Source: Jaltomata sinuosa
Lineage: Eukaryota > Streptophyta > Magnoliopsida > Solanales > Solanaceae
Length of the DNA stretch: 64,000 nt
Assembly: GCA_003996215.1 (NCBI GenBank)
Contig: QJPP01001555.1
Coordinates: 1-64,000, forward strand
Direction of reading: 5' to 3'
A program made the position numbers and the translations under genes. The notes beneath the pieces were generated by a model. That model did not search any database. It worked only from the letters and a program-made list of their open reading frames with translations, and was not told the DNA's origin. Shown here piece by piece: positions 45,713 through 58,862 of this stretch; position 1 is the first letter of the stretch; each line of letters opens with the position of its first letter.

Positions 45713-46912
45713 CATATGACGGCGTGAAGCAAGGGAAGGAAGATATTTTTATATCTTTTCTTTCGATACGATGGACTATGGTAACCCGTGGAAGAGGCTT
45801 GCAAAATAGTTCTTTAGCGAAGTATTTACTTTAATTTATTTATTTTGTATAAATCATATAATTTCACAATCCTAAAATCATGTTAATATCTAAATTATAT
45901 TGTTGTTTATTTTTATTAGAAATAGTGAAAATCCTAACATGTCTCATTAAGATGGATATACAAGGAAGGAGAAACTGTCGTTGCAAAGAGGTCCCACAAG
46001 AAGTAGATGAAACTGAATCTTCGAACATTTGTTTCGGACCATCAAAAAGTATGATAAATTGTATGAATTATTTCGCTCTTAATCAGAGGTCTAGCTAGTT
46101 CAAGCACTAAAAAATAAGATCAGAGAAACTCTTGATAGAAAATGTTTATTAATTTAACACTTGGATATTCTATCATTAGCTTTATGACAGAATAACCAAA
46201 CACAAATCAAAGAAAAGTCGTAGAAGAAAATCAATAAATTAAAGACATGATCAAATTACACATAGCATTGTTGACGTTTCTTCCTTTTACGCTTACTAGA
46301 AATCGAAGAAAGGTCGAAAGAGAAAATCAAATAAAAACGTGATTGAGTTACAAAGTAGCATTACTCACGTCTCTTCATTTACACCTTCTTGTATAATACT
46401 TGTACTCTCTCAGGTCTATTTTAATTGTCATGTTTTTCTTTTACACGTCCCTTACAAAAATATTAACTAAAAAGGTAATTTTAACTAATTTGTTGTTATT
46501 TACTCTTTGATCTCAATTTAATACTACTTTCTTTTTCACCACATTTATTGAGTAAGGATAAAGGTGGAAACAAATAAAATTATATCTTAAATTTCTAAAA
46601 TGACAATTATTTTAGACCAGCACGATAACTAAAATCAACAGGGGGGAGCGGTAGTTTTTTCTTCTTTTAGTTTGTTCAATGTATTTTGTTTTGTTATATG
46701 CATTAAGTTGACCATTAAAAGAGCCGTGGCATTATATATGTTTTCATTTCCAATTAGGCTTTATACATTTGGAAACTTAACAACGTTACAACGATCATCA
46801 GTAAGATCTTTACAACTTGGTTCGCTACTTGTCTGTTTTTATATAGTACAAATTATCTCGCGTTTATTTTTTCAGTGTAATTGATTTCTTCCTAATTGTT
46901 GTCGGTTTGTAG
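45713..46912. other. Intergenic DNA and promoter zone between the AKR copies
   Basis: No gene seen. A decayed Stowaway-like element occupies about 46405-46625 (CTCTCTCAGGTCTATTTTAA ... TGACAATTATTTTAGACCA). The stretch 46700-46750 (CCATTAAAAGAGCCGTGGCA) resembles 41508-41535 upstream of the first copy (TTAAAAAGTTGAGAGTCGTGGCA region), so the duplicated unit included promoter sequence. Confidence 0.5.
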
Positions 46913-48983
46913 ATGGAGGAAGTAGTGCACGTACCGGAAGTCATGCTGAATTCAGGCTACAAGATGCCTTTGATAGGCATGGGAACTGCAACGGATCCCA
47001 TGCCAATAGATGAGTTAACATCTATACTGGTTGACGCCATTGAGACAGGATACCGTCATTTTGACACCGCGGCGTTTTATGGGTCGGAGGAGGCCGTCGG
47101 CAGAGCAGTGGCGGAAGCAATAGAGCGGGGGATTATAAAGAGTCGCCAACAAGTGTTCATCACTTCTAAGTTATGGTGCACAGATGCTCACCCTCAACTT
47201 GTCCTCCCTGCCATCAAAAACACACTTGGGTACTAATAATACTACACTTTCATTTTTAATTTTTTTTGGTTAAATCGATTATTATTCTTTTTTCTTTTTA
47301 AATTGTTACAACGGCCTAACTCCAGTTGTAGCTCAACATTAACAACAGGAGCTAGATCAGTTCTAAGTGCAGCTTCGACAGAATTTACTAGCTTTGATCA
47401 AAACTTAAATCTACTGGATATGTATAAATTCATCTAGAACTCAGTAAACTGTCATTTCTAGAATTCATAAATCATGAGAGGCTAAGTCAGGATTGAACTT
47501 CATGGATTCTTCAAGTGTTAATAACTGGTCGGTTCTCAACTTAATTTTTATACATATTTAGTGATTTTCTTAATATAAATACAGAATATGAATTAAAGCT
47601 ATAAGGTTTGACCAAACTTGTACATCTACTTCTAGTTCAGCTCCTAAAACTCATAAACTCAAAATTATTGATCTCCATTCTCCATTTCTTAACAACAAAA
47701 ACAGAAGAGAATCCATAGTTTACTCATTGTAGATTTGAGGAGGTGCAATCGCATGCATTTTTTATGTCTCAACGTCCTTGTTGAGATCAAGTCTCTCTCG
47801 GAGACGTCTAGTAATCTTTGATTTAATCTTCAAAGACTTAATTAGGTCGCTTCAGTTTAATCCGCTCTTTATTTACTCTTGGCCTTATCGAACGTAATTC
47901 TTATATAGTTTATAACCATATATGAGTTTATGTAGGAAATTGGGGCTAGATTTCGTGGACTTGTATCTAATACATTGGCCGATAAGCATGAAACCGGGGC
48001 CTGTTGAAATCCTCAAAGTCAAAAAGGAAGACATTGTCCCTTTTGATATGAAAGGGGTATGGAAAGCCATGGAAGAGTGCTGCAACTTGGGCCTAGCCAA
48101 GTCTATTGGAGTCAGCAATTTCAGTTGTACCAAACTCTCACAACTCCTCCAAATTGCTACCATTCCTCCGGCAGTTAATCAGGTAATCAAATTAAATATG
48201 TTAGCTATGTGTTTACGTGAACCCATTCATTTTGCTCAACTTTTGTATATGTATTAAGAAATTCACTAAACATTTACGTATAATTTTTTTTGCTGTAAAT
48301 CCGATTATTATTAATATTGTATACTATTAACTTGAGGTTATAATAAGAACTCATAAACTTTAAATTCTAAATTTATCCCTATTCGTACATTATCTGAACG
48401 AACTGTAGAAGTCACACTATGTTTTTTTTTCTTTATTTTTTCAGGTAGAAATAAATGTGGCATGGCAGCAGAAAAAACTGGTAGAGTATTGTAAAGAGAA
48501 AGATGTTCATGTAAGCGCCTACTCTCCATTGGGTGCCAATGGTGCCTCTTGGAATAGCCCAATCATCAATGACATCGCAACTTCTAAACAAAAGAGCATC
48601 CCTCAGGTCTTTAATATTACATCATAAATTCCATGATTTTTTATTTGGAATTGCATATATTTTTCAAAGCACATGCCCTCCCTATATAAGAAGATTTTTT
48701 TTGGTTTGTTTGTTACATGTACTTTTGATAAGTAGACTCAACTTTCAAATATTTGTAGGTGGCATTGAGATGGATACATGAGCAAGGGGCAAGTGTGATA
48801 GTAAAGAGCTTTAACAAAGAGAGGATGAAACAAAACCTTGAAATATTTGATTGGGAACTTAGCACTGAAGATAATTTCAAAATTCAAGACATCCCTCAGA
48901 GAAAGGGATATAATGGAGAGGCATTTACTCATCCAAACGGGCCCTACAAATCTGTGGATGAAATTTGGGATGGAGAGATCTGA
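46913..48983 (+). CDS. Aldo-keto reductase, AKR4-type, second tandem copy (316 aa)
   Basis: Exons 46913-47229, 47936-48182, 48445-48606 and 48759-48983 join in frame. Exons 1 and 2 have exactly the lengths of the first copy (317 and 247 bp). The tetrad D51, Y56, K86, H119 is intact. Exon 3 is 18 bp shorter: after SPLGANGASW the residues that follow in copy 1 (GTYAVMRC) are reduced to NS before PIINDIA. That loop follows the conserved SPLG motif in the cofactor and substrate region, so the copies may differ in substrate handling. Exon 4 lacks one codon (QNLEIFDW against QNLVEIFNW). Exon borders are conserved while intron interiors differ. The gene converges on the minus-strand gene ending at 49337. 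Confidence 0.92.
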
Positions 48984-49336
48984 AATCACCAAGTCCAGTG
49001 GCATAGAATAATTTACATCATTATCCTATATTTTTCTCATTTGAATAATTGTCAGGTACCTCAGCTATTCTTATTTCACAAACTACATAGAACAGAACAA
49101 TAAAGTTAACAGAATTCAGTAACACAATGTGCATCTTAAATTAGTAAAGAAGCTTATCTTCCAGCCTAACATTATGTACAATGAAGCACAAGCCCTTCTC
49201 ACCACTGCAAGAAACACTCTTTCCAATATCTACTATGCACAAGTGTAGAACCATATCCAAAGCCAACAGCCTAATAATATCCCAGTGTATGATGTCCACG
49301 ATGCAATTTTAGAGTCCAATCTCTAGATAAGCTTTT

Positions 49337-52300
49337 TTATTGAACGTCAGATGTTTTGTATGTGCGGGTGATTCGGATCTGAAGCAAATGATATACAATG
49401 TCGCTTTACAAACTTATCTACACGTAGTTAAGCAGGCAAAAAATTTACAGGATCATTCAAGGTTACAATGAAATTTCATTCTTATGCATTACAGGCTCAA
49501 AAGCCTATATCCACTACTGCACCAGCAACCACCACAAATAACTTTTCAGCTTTTCAAGGAAGATAATATAAAACTTAAGGGCAACTAATATAAACACTTA
49601 AAAAGAAAAGAAACAAGAAATATCAAAGATCATGGGGATTTGAACAGGGCAGTGGAAACTTTATGCTTGGGAGTCCATGAATCCTATGGTTAAAATTCTT
49701 TCTTCTGCTTTGAAATGTCCCAAGCTAAAAAGGCAAACAATGATATATGGAGATGATACAATTAACTCCAAGAGATTAATTACGATCCATGTGACTAGCA
49801 CACTTGAAAAGATGAAAGATATGAGTTGTGCTACCATAGCTAGACTTAATATTTTCTTTTTTTAAAAAAAAGAACCTTAAAAGTTTATGCTAACCAAAAG
49901 GAGAGAACATAAAGCTGTTTAATTCCTCATTCAACTTATTTTAGCATTAAGTTTTGTAACCTTGCTAATTTAAATTTACTATCTTGTACTGAACCTATTT
50001 TAATAATCCTTCCACTAATCAATCAATTACACCCCATTCTTTAAAATCCTTCCATCAATCAATCAATTACACCTCATTCTCAAACTAGTTGGAGTTAGCT
50101 ATATAAATCCTCAGCACCAATTTTGCTCTGTTCATCCCATCTCATTCCAATACTAACTTAAGGTAAAATAGGGCCTATAAAACTAGAGGTAAATCTCATA
50201 CTTATCTATAAACAAAACACAGAAATCTCTAACCAGAATAATCAAGAATGATCAATTCCATTTTAAAAGAGCTGGCTCCACTCCTATATTTTGAAGATTC
50301 AAGCATGATAGCACATTACCTGTGCAAATGCATAAATAGCTCGCACGATTCTAGCATAATCAGTTCCAAGCATTTGAATGACAACATCTGCTAGAAGTGT
50401 TCCCCACAGACTGCATAAAGATGTCAGATACAATGCGGTCACAGACTGTGTAAGAAGAATAACAGGAGAAGTATATAAAACCAGAAAAATACATTGACCC
50501 ACCCTCTTCATTAATAGAGACAGCAATTGGAAACAACGTCACAAGAAGAAATTAAATAAAAGAGTGAACCATATTTAAAAGGAGTTCCCTAACAGCGCAA
50601 ACCTACAGAGCCAGTTCGAAAAAGATACATCTTTTCCATACATCTTTTCCTAGTGAAATGAGTATGGAAATAGCTCCAGGAAAACATTCAAATTCCTTAC
50701 CAACTATGTAAACCAAATAATAGAAAAAATATGCAGAGTTCTGTTATAAGCCACAGCCTACAACAGAGTAGGGTCATAAGGCCCATAATTCATCACTCAC
50801 TCATACATTATTGAACTCTAGGAGTATACACTATTGCTGAAAAGTCTTCAGTTGAAACATTTGCCACTTGCATCAACCAGTTCAATCGAAACGACTACAA
50901 AATCCAATATGACTACAAGACAGAGTAGGAAATCTTGACAACCAGAAAATCCAACATAACCTATGACCTCTCTTCATGTATTTGGCACCACAGCCCCGTT
51001 AGGTATTTGGTGATAGAAAGCTTCAATTTAATTTTTGAAATATGGCGAAAGAATATAAAGATTAATTTTTCCTTAATTTCGATATAAATGAGCCCTTGGT
51101 AGTCCAGGTACTTACATAACATGTAATAAGTTACAACAACTCAAGGAAAAAAACTGCAACTCCATTCCAGACTAGTTCAGCAAGCAATATGAATTCTCAG
51201 TATTCATTCCACTTCATTTGATACCCACTATGTAGTTTTGTCTATGAAGACAAACTAGGGTTCTCTGTGGGTGTCAAATTTAGCTCACATACGTGAAACA
51301 AGCCAACATGTACAAGTTTGGGTCGCTTGGGTTGGACATAAATTCATTGATAGGTGAGTTTGGACACAACCCAAATTAACACATCTAAAAAAGTATGTAG
51401 TCGTTGAAAAAAAGTATGTAGTCAATTTCGACTATCAAGATAGCCCAAATTTACTCGTAAGAAGACCATCAAAATACTTGAGAAGCTTTTCTGTTGGCTT
51501 AGTTTGTGCTCATCAGACTCTCTCTCAATATAAAGAAAAGAAAAGTTGTCACTTTGATTTGTTGTGGACTTGTGGTATAACAAAACTGACAAACAAATGG
51601 AAAATTGTCATGAGCGAGGAGATTTGGGTTATGACCCACCGCTTCACCCAACTTGACCTAATCCATCTTGACCCTAACAAACTTTGGACGGGTTGAATCA
51701 TGACCAATTTATTGACTCAACCCATTTAACCAATCCAAACTTTGATTCAGCCCTTCCATTTGACACCCCTAAGGTTTACTAACGTTAGAGGTTCTCAAAC
51801 TTATAAGGAGATACGTTGTTGAACCTTTTTTTTAATAGCATGATTCTCTTTTTTATGAGATGAGGGGTTCTTAAATCTAAAAGAGTCACCTGGTCCAGCT
51901 AAACACATCGAGCATAGTGGATTGACATGAATGGGAGCAAGATGTATGCTGTGGATCCTACAACTGAAGGAAGAGGATTGTTGTTCCAGTACCTCTCTTT
52001 ATAGAAAAGAGATGAGTACTCCGATGACAGAACAATTTCTACAATCGACCCTAATGCTACAGAAACTTTAGTTAAAAGGAAGGCAAGGAGAAGAACTATT
52101 TGATCACTCTAGCAGATTTAAACAAGTGAGCAAATAGTTTTTTCCTGAGAAACTAAAATAGTGAAAGACATAGCAGCGTGACAGCACAAAAGAGATTACA
52201 TTGGGCCAAGAAATGTCATCATGCTCCTTAAGCCAAAATAACGGGAGGCAGCACCTGCTAAGCCCTGTCAAAAACCAATAACAATGAAATGTTAGCATGT

Positions 52301-55300
52301 AGTTAGAACTTTAAGGAAATCATAGTTATTGAAGTAGAGCCTGAAAGAGAATTACTAACTCCATCATAACAGGTTCAGGAATTTTATTATTGAAGGGGTC
52401 TTTCCAAGTCTACATTTTTGTTTTTCATTTATCTTGTGTTGATCTGGGATGAAGATGTCATTTAACCTATAATTCAGCATTTATAGGCTTTAGAATGATT
52501 AACTATTTTCAACTAAAATGCACATAGAAAGTGTGGAGAATCTTAGGAAATTAAAAGAGTATGAGGCTGCATCATTCACGAAAAAAGATAAACTTATGAC
52601 CACTCTTTCTATAGAGGTCTCTGTTGGATTTTAGGAGCAGTAAAACAACTACAGACAGTAATCTTCGGTAGTGAAGCAGAATTGGCAACCCTCAAATCAA
52701 TGCATATTCATAAGATTCAAAAACCTTTTTTGCAGCCAGCATGGCCAATCTGGACTCCAGGTTAAGAGCCGCCACTTCTCCACCCTAAAATCAACAAGAG
52801 ACATGTGAAGTCATGAAAGTCATGTGAAAGAATCTCACAAGTCAACTATTATAACTCATCCAGTAACCACTGCAATGCAGGGCAGACTTTATTATTATTT
52901 GTATTGGTTTGCCAAAGAATCACTGTTGGTGAAAGAACCGTCTCCTCTTATTTTTACTTCCGTCCAAGAGATCTTTGTTAAAACACTTCTGTTTGGTTGC
53001 TACATATGAAAAAAGTCAACTTTCTGGAACCTTGAACTTTTTCGTGCATTTCATAAACGGGAACTTTTTGGAAAATATGGTCCGGAAAATTCATTGTAAA
53101 GGATTTTCCTCCAAATTAAGCCGTGCAAGATTTGCAGGATTAATTTAGGAAACTGATTTGCTCTTGATTTTATGATTTCCTTTTCTTCTCAAACAAATGC
53201 ATGCAACAAATGATATTCCATTTATTTACTTTTACTTGCTACAATTTTCTCAAATCCACATTTCTAGAAAATTTATTGACATTCAACAAACCTTAACTTT
53301 AGCAGATGTATCCAGGACAGTCTTGATGTACCGTCACAATGCCAAGATTACTTAACTTTTGGATGCATTCATACTCAAACAAAGTCCTTAAACAAGAAAG
53401 GTGGATTAAAGAGATGCCAGAACTCAGACCAAACAACTTCCTCTAAAATAAATTGTTAAACAATCTTCTTTAATTATATATATTTGTTTAAATGGTTAGC
53501 CAATTTTAAGACCACAATTCACACATGAAAGAAATGTAGATTCAAATGCCAAAGCACATTAACTGATTCAGGAACAGTGCACGTCAATTGCTTCAGGAAC
53601 AGTAAAGAGACCCATTTAAAGTATCTAGCATCAGCTATTGTCCCCAACAAACTCAGGACTTTTAAGCACCTTTTTAAGAACTTCCCTACTTATCTGATAG
53701 TTGGCAGCCTCCAATAGCATCTTTCCAGAAAATCTCCTGGCTAACTAGAGAAGCAGTAACATTGTCCGTGGTTAAACAGGATGAAAGCGCACGATAAGGA
53801 AAGGAAAACGCAGAAATCAGAGAGTATCAATTATACCCCACTGTATATCTTCCCCAATGTTAGCACCCCGCCACCCTATAACACAAAGATCGGGTTAGCT
53901 AAAGCATATCCAAAAGGCTCAAGAAAGTTACAAGTTTGAAAAATATAAATAGAAACCTTTAATATTATTGAACGGACCCCTTCTGCCCCAGTTTTTATTG
54001 CGGCAGCAGCTTGTACCTTCCACTTACTAAGCCCAAACTCTAGACTACCATGCCCATCAGAAGCATCCAAGCTTTCCTTTGAGCTGTTGAAGATACATTT
54101 CGTCGTAAAAGTTCCATATAAAAGTCAACATTTCCACACTAAGAGAAGAAAGAAGATAGATCACAGAAGAAGAAGAAATTAGAAGAAACCTCCTACACAG
54201 AGACTGGAGTGAACAGATAACTGGAAAATTATTGTGTCAATCAATCTGACAACCTTGAAGCACGCCAAAATCCAATGGAACTGATCAGAAAGACAAAGGA
54301 TATCGAGAGGGAGAAAACCAATAATAACTAGCTATATGTCCCAATTTATAGGACATTTTCTATTTTCTGACAACCTAAAATGTTCAGAACATTCCATTAG
54401 TTTTTTTTATAAGGTAAGGTAGCATTCACAACATTCCACTAGTAACATCATCTTTTTTAAGATGAAATCCACTTGTAGCATCATTCTATACAACTTTCAC
54501 AAGTTTCACAAACTTAAATTGATTTTACTAATCAAAGTTAAACTTTATTGTAGGGTAGTATTTTTCTATCAAGCTAATTCTTCAATCACTATCTTAAAGT
54601 TTTCTCTTCTATTATTTCTATAACACAAGTCAAATAAACATTGTAAATTTTATATCTACTAACAAAATAGTATCATCTAAACCTTGAGACTCAGAGAGTA
54701 TGTGAAGTAACTAGCATAAGCATCTCAAAATAACAAAACAATATAAAGAAAGTCCCTCTCCACAACCACACTATTCTTTCTCACAGAAAACAAAAGGAAA
54801 ACGATTTACCTTGAGTACTCTTGCAGCAGATGAAGAAAAATCTCAGCTTCCAGGTCTTCTGCAGATAATTTGGCTGAGCACCTTATACTTAATTTTTCCC
54901 TGACACCAAGCAATACCTCCCTATATGATGGTCTCCTACCCCTAAATTGAATATCAAACGACATAAATCATTGACATACTGAAACAAAATAAGAACTACT
55001 ATAAAAGAAACATGTTGAAGGTTAGGAAATGGCAAACCATTGCTTATATAAAGCTAGAGATCAATCGGGTGATATCACCACCTATTTCAGTTTCATTTTC
55101 AAAAATTATCAAACTAGAGATGAATCAGATGATGATCACCAGTTAATTCGGTTTTATTATCAAAGCCTACCTTTCCACAAGCAACCAATAAACATCACTC
55201 CCATTTGAACTCCACATAATCAACCACCAAATCCTTTAATAATGAGGTATCAATAGCTTGAGTTATTATGATTGATAATTTCCAGAGAGAATCCATGTAA

Positions 55301-56399
55301 TTTACATAAACAACACAAATGCTATCACAAAGATCAGGTTCGAACAATGAAGATAACGTGCATTGGAGTAACTGGACTGAAGAACATTTTAAAGTTCTCA
55401 TTAAATACAACTATTCTAAATAAAAGAAATAGAGAAACCTCAATGTGGATCGTGCATCAGCTGCAAGGTACAAAAATCTTGATTCAAGCATTGACAAAAA
55501 ATCTTCCCTCTCCTCCAGGTCTTCTCCGATCATGACATAATCAAATTCAGTTCTCCTTGTTACTGACTTCAACAATGGGCTAAAGTAACTGAAACATAAA
55601 AGATAGGATGGTCAAAGCACCTTATTTTTTAATAGAATAAGGGGTTGTTTGGTAGATGGTTAGATTTACGCAGGTATTAGTTATTTCATCATTGTATTAA
55701 TTTTATACATGAATAACTTAGTCCCTCACTAGCTACCAAACGTTCTATAACTTATGCAGAAACTAATACATGAATAAGTTACCTCTTTACTAGCTACCAA
55801 ACGACCCCTAAAAAGCTTAGGAAAATATTGCAACTGTTTATTACCTTGGACCAAATAAAATCCTTTGAAGTTCATAGAGTTCAGAATCAGTAGCGAGTTC
55901 AAGCACGGACCGAAGATCCGGATCAACTTCACTGCTGCCACTCTCCCCTATAGTGTATTTCACAATTCATAAGAAATTCACAGTAAAACAAAAAAACTAC
56001 CAGGAATAAAGAGAAAGCAATAAAGTGATTTAAAAATACACCTTGATATTTACTTGACAGTAAAGCACGGGCAGGATTTAAGAGGAGCCTTGAGCCGGAG
56101 CTTCGACGGCAATATAATTTGATAATCTAAAAACAACAAAAAAGTAATTACACAAATACATGTGAAGCGGAATCCAATGGAAACGGCAGGTACAAGGTAC
56201 AAGCGGTGAATTGACATTCGCAATTACTTATACTGGAAAATACAATTCGAGAATGAGGAAGGTAAAAGCTTACTTGGTGACGAGAGAAAGTGGTGAATGG
56301 CCAAGTGACACGGAGGACAAAGGGAGGTTGATGTAGAAGTGGCCGGCGGTGGAATTGGTAGTTCAGTGGAACGGAGTAGAAAGCTCCGGCGGTACCCAT
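49337..56399 (-). CDS. YaaW(UPF0174)-like protein, predicted plastid-targeted, 12 exons, 364 aa
   Basis: Exons: 56399-56274, 56126-56042, 55947-55845, 55588-55439, 54941-54810, 54083-53957, 53875-53837, 53744-53670, 52784-52725, 52264-52200, 50410-50320 and 49378-49337. They sum to 1095 bp in one frame with GT-AG introns. The first 70 residues are rich in R, S, L and poor in acids, as in a plastid presequence. Landmarks: DLRSVLELATDSELYELQRI, YFSPLLKSVTRR, LESRFLYLAADARSTLR, YREVLLGVREKLSIR, LSGK-like FSGKMLLEAANYQI, then a glycine-rich apolar part (GLAGAASRYFGLRSMMTFLG, LWGTLLADVVIQMLGTDYAR) and IRITRTYK. The order and spacing resemble E. coli YaaW, whose function is unknown. The start at 56399 has good context (AACAATGGG); an in-frame ATG at 56450 is an alternative. 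Similarity is judged by eye. Confidence 0.8.
51267..51773. mobile_element. hAT-like element in intron 10 of the YaaW-like gene
   Basis: The left end TGTGGGTGTCAAATTTAGC pairs with the right end TTCCATTTGACACCCCTA. Blocks such as GACTCAACCCATTTAACC and GGGTTGGACATAAATTCATT are typical of this MITE group. Flanks match only weakly, so the duplication is uncertain. Confidence 0.45.
55641..55808. mobile_element. Tourist-like MITE in intron 3 of the YaaW-like gene, 168 bp
   Basis: The ends GGGGTTGTTTGGTAG and CTACCAAACGACCCC are inverted repeats with TAA on each side (55638-55640, 55809-55811). The interior repeats CTAATACATGAATAAGTTA-type sequence in direct and mirrored form. Confidence 0.8.
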
Positions 56400-57109
56400 T
56401 GTTGCGGACACAGTCTGCTTAGTCCAGTGAACTCCAGTCCACGCAAGCATATGGCCAAAATGAGGGTTTGCTTAAATTGATGGAAATACCCCTTATAGTT
56501 TCCCAAAATAAATTGGAAATGTTTGTATTTTACCCCTTGCGTTTTAATTTGTACACCTCCGTGTCTGTTCATATTAGTTGTTCACTATAATAAAATTAAT
56601 TGTCTCATATTAGTTGATCACTTTACTAAATAAAGAAAACATTAATTAATTTTTTTTCATATTATCCTTGTATTTAATTCTTTTTAAAAGTGTTCACATT
56701 TTGTTTGTAAAGTTGTAAAGACGTTTTTTAAAGGGTAAATTAGTAAAACAATCTTCTTATTTATGATTTTTTAATATGCGTGTAAAAAGGAAAGTGTACA
56801 ACTAATGGGACGGAGGGAGTACATCTTATTTTACCATTTAGTCCAGTTTTAAAAGAAAATAATTGAAGACCACAAGATTAAATCACATTTTGATACATCT
56901 TATCAAATTAAAACCAAACACAAATTAAAACGGAGAAAGTTTAAAGAGTTGGTGTTTGGAGTGAGATTTATAAGTGCGGGATGCAATAAGTTGCCAAATG
57001 CAGTTGTAACTTGTAAGATGCTTTATAGTCGTAGTTATAATATGTGGTTTATGGTATTTTATCAGTATATTTGCAAGTTACAATCATAAATGTGCTATCA
57101 AATGTGACT
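56400..57109. other. Upstream region of the YaaW-like gene with a Stowaway MITE
   Basis: No other gene is seen here. The promoter of the minus-strand gene must lie in this stretch. A Stowaway element sits about 155 bp upstream of the start codon. Confidence 0.45.
56554..56819. mobile_element. Stowaway-like MITE, 266 bp
   Basis: The left end CACCTCCGTGTCTGTTCATA pairs with the right end ACTAATGGGACGGAGGGAG. TA flanks both ends (56552-56553, 56820-56821). The left arm is more decayed than the right. Confidence 0.75.
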
Positions 57110-57640
57110 TATCTTCTATATATACTTAAAAGAAAGAAAGTCTAACCTAGGATCTTGCCAAATGACAGCATAGAATGATGTCATGTGTTATTTTTTAGGA
57201 TAACTTAGTTAATTTAGGTATAATTAGTTATTAGTTATTATATTTTTGAATTTGAATTTAAAAATTTAATAAAACATATAATTATTCAAATAAAATTTGA
57301 ATTTTAAATTGATAACTTATCAATTTGAATTAAAACCTGTGAAAAACTGAAAATATATGGAATTAGAAAATCTATATCTATATATATACTTAAAAGGAAG
57401 AAAGTCTAGCCTAGGATCTTGCCAAGTGGCAGCATAGGATGATGCCATGTGTTATTTTTTAGGACAACTTAGTTAATTTAGGTATAATTAGTTATTAGTT
57501 ATTACTTTTTTGAATTTGAATTTAAAAGTTTAATAAATATATAATTATTCAAATAGAATTTGAATTTTAAATTGATAACTTATCAATTTGAATTAAAACC
57601 GGTGAAAAATGAAAATATATGGAACTAGAAATTTATTTTT
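57110..57640 (+). repeat. Two tandem copies of a 264-bp Helitron-like unit
   Basis: The copies begin about 57113 (TCTTCTATATATACTTAAAA) and 57371 (TCTATATCTATATATATACT). Both continue AGAAAGTCTA(A/G)CCTAGGATC, a GATGTCATGTG/GATGCCATGTG block and GTATAATTAGTTATTAG, and end ...GAAAATATATGGAA(T/C)TAGAAA. A third, shortened copy with AAGAAAGTCTATCTAAGGTG lies at about 58060-58240. A TC start after an A, an AT-rich head and lack of inverted ends suggest Helitron 5' ends, but no 3' hairpin with CTRR was found. Confidence 0.55.
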
Positions 57641-58862
57641 AAAAACTACAAAATAACTTATTTAAAAACTGCCAAAGGGTAATCAAATAATATATTTTTT
57701 TTAAAAAATGCCAAAGAAATAAGAATTCACGTGACTTTTATTTGGAAATTTTAACAAACAAAATAATTATTAGTTATCTTATTTAGTAACTTATATTTTA
57801 ATCTAACTACTTAAACTTTTTATATATATATTTTATTTGTTAGAATTAGTTAGCTAATAATAGGTCATTTAAGGAATTAATAATTATTAAACAAACAGTT
57901 GAAACAAATGAAACTCTTATCAGAAATATGGTAATCGTCGCTCATAATTCAAGGCACGTTAACACTCTATTTTTTAAAGTTAACAGGAACTTTATTATAT
58001 TATCAACCATTAATTAAACAAATTTTTTAAATTAAACTAATTTATTGGAATCTATATCTTCTATATCTATATATTTATATCTAGCTATCTTCTATATATT
58101 ATTATTATTATTTTATTATTTTATATAATTAAAAAGAAGAAAGTCTATCTAAGGTGATGACATGTGTTAGTTTTTAGGACAAAGTAATTAAATTAGGTAA
58201 TAATTAGTTATTATTTGTCTTTAATTTTATATCTTTTTAAAAATTAAAATTTTCATATTTACTTCAATCTATTACAGTTTTTTTTATTTAAAAATTTTGA
58301 TAGTTTTTATTCAAATTTATTTTCAAATTATTTGGAAAAAAAACATTACGGACCATAATCACAAATATATAAAAAAAAAAAAAGCAGGAACGTAACCATC
58401 AAGTTATTTAAGTTTTTATCTACATGAATATTACAAATCTTATAGGAAAATTAACAAAATGTAAGTAACAAAATTCCTAAATTTCCCACTAGCATATTAA
58501 TAGGAAAATTAACCCCACGATTTTCTAATAATTCAAAACACCCTAACCCATTTGCCCAGTATTTTATTTTTTTCCGCACAAATTAAAACCATTGAGCATC
58601 AGAAAACTGTCTTCTCTCTCGCACAAAACTTCTGAGTGAAACTGTCATTATAATCTTTGAGAATAAACTTTCACAATAGAAAATTTCAGTCCTTACATAT
58701 GCAAGGTAGAGGGCTTTGAGAGCAATTGATTATTTTTATGTTGTGAGTAAGGCTTTTCTTCTTTGCCAAATCATTTCCTTGAGATCTTATCCGATTTGGT
58801 GGAGACAATTTTATCATTTGGGTAGAATTTCGTTGGTTAATTTTATTCTAAATGTGCTTTTG
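57641..58862. other. AT-rich DNA with a third repeat copy
   Basis: No gene seen. It includes the truncated 264-bp repeat copy and simple ATT repeats near 58098-58115. From about 58590 the sequence becomes CT-rich and leader-like before the CAF1 fragment. Confidence 0.45.

Noticed and set aside
49677..49865. Extra small gene between the AKR pair and the YaaW-like gene
   Set aside because: It falls within the last intron of the minus-strand gene and has no family resemblance.
52824..53009. Plus-strand 61-codon frame
   Set aside because: It lies in an intron of the minus-strand gene and has no motif.
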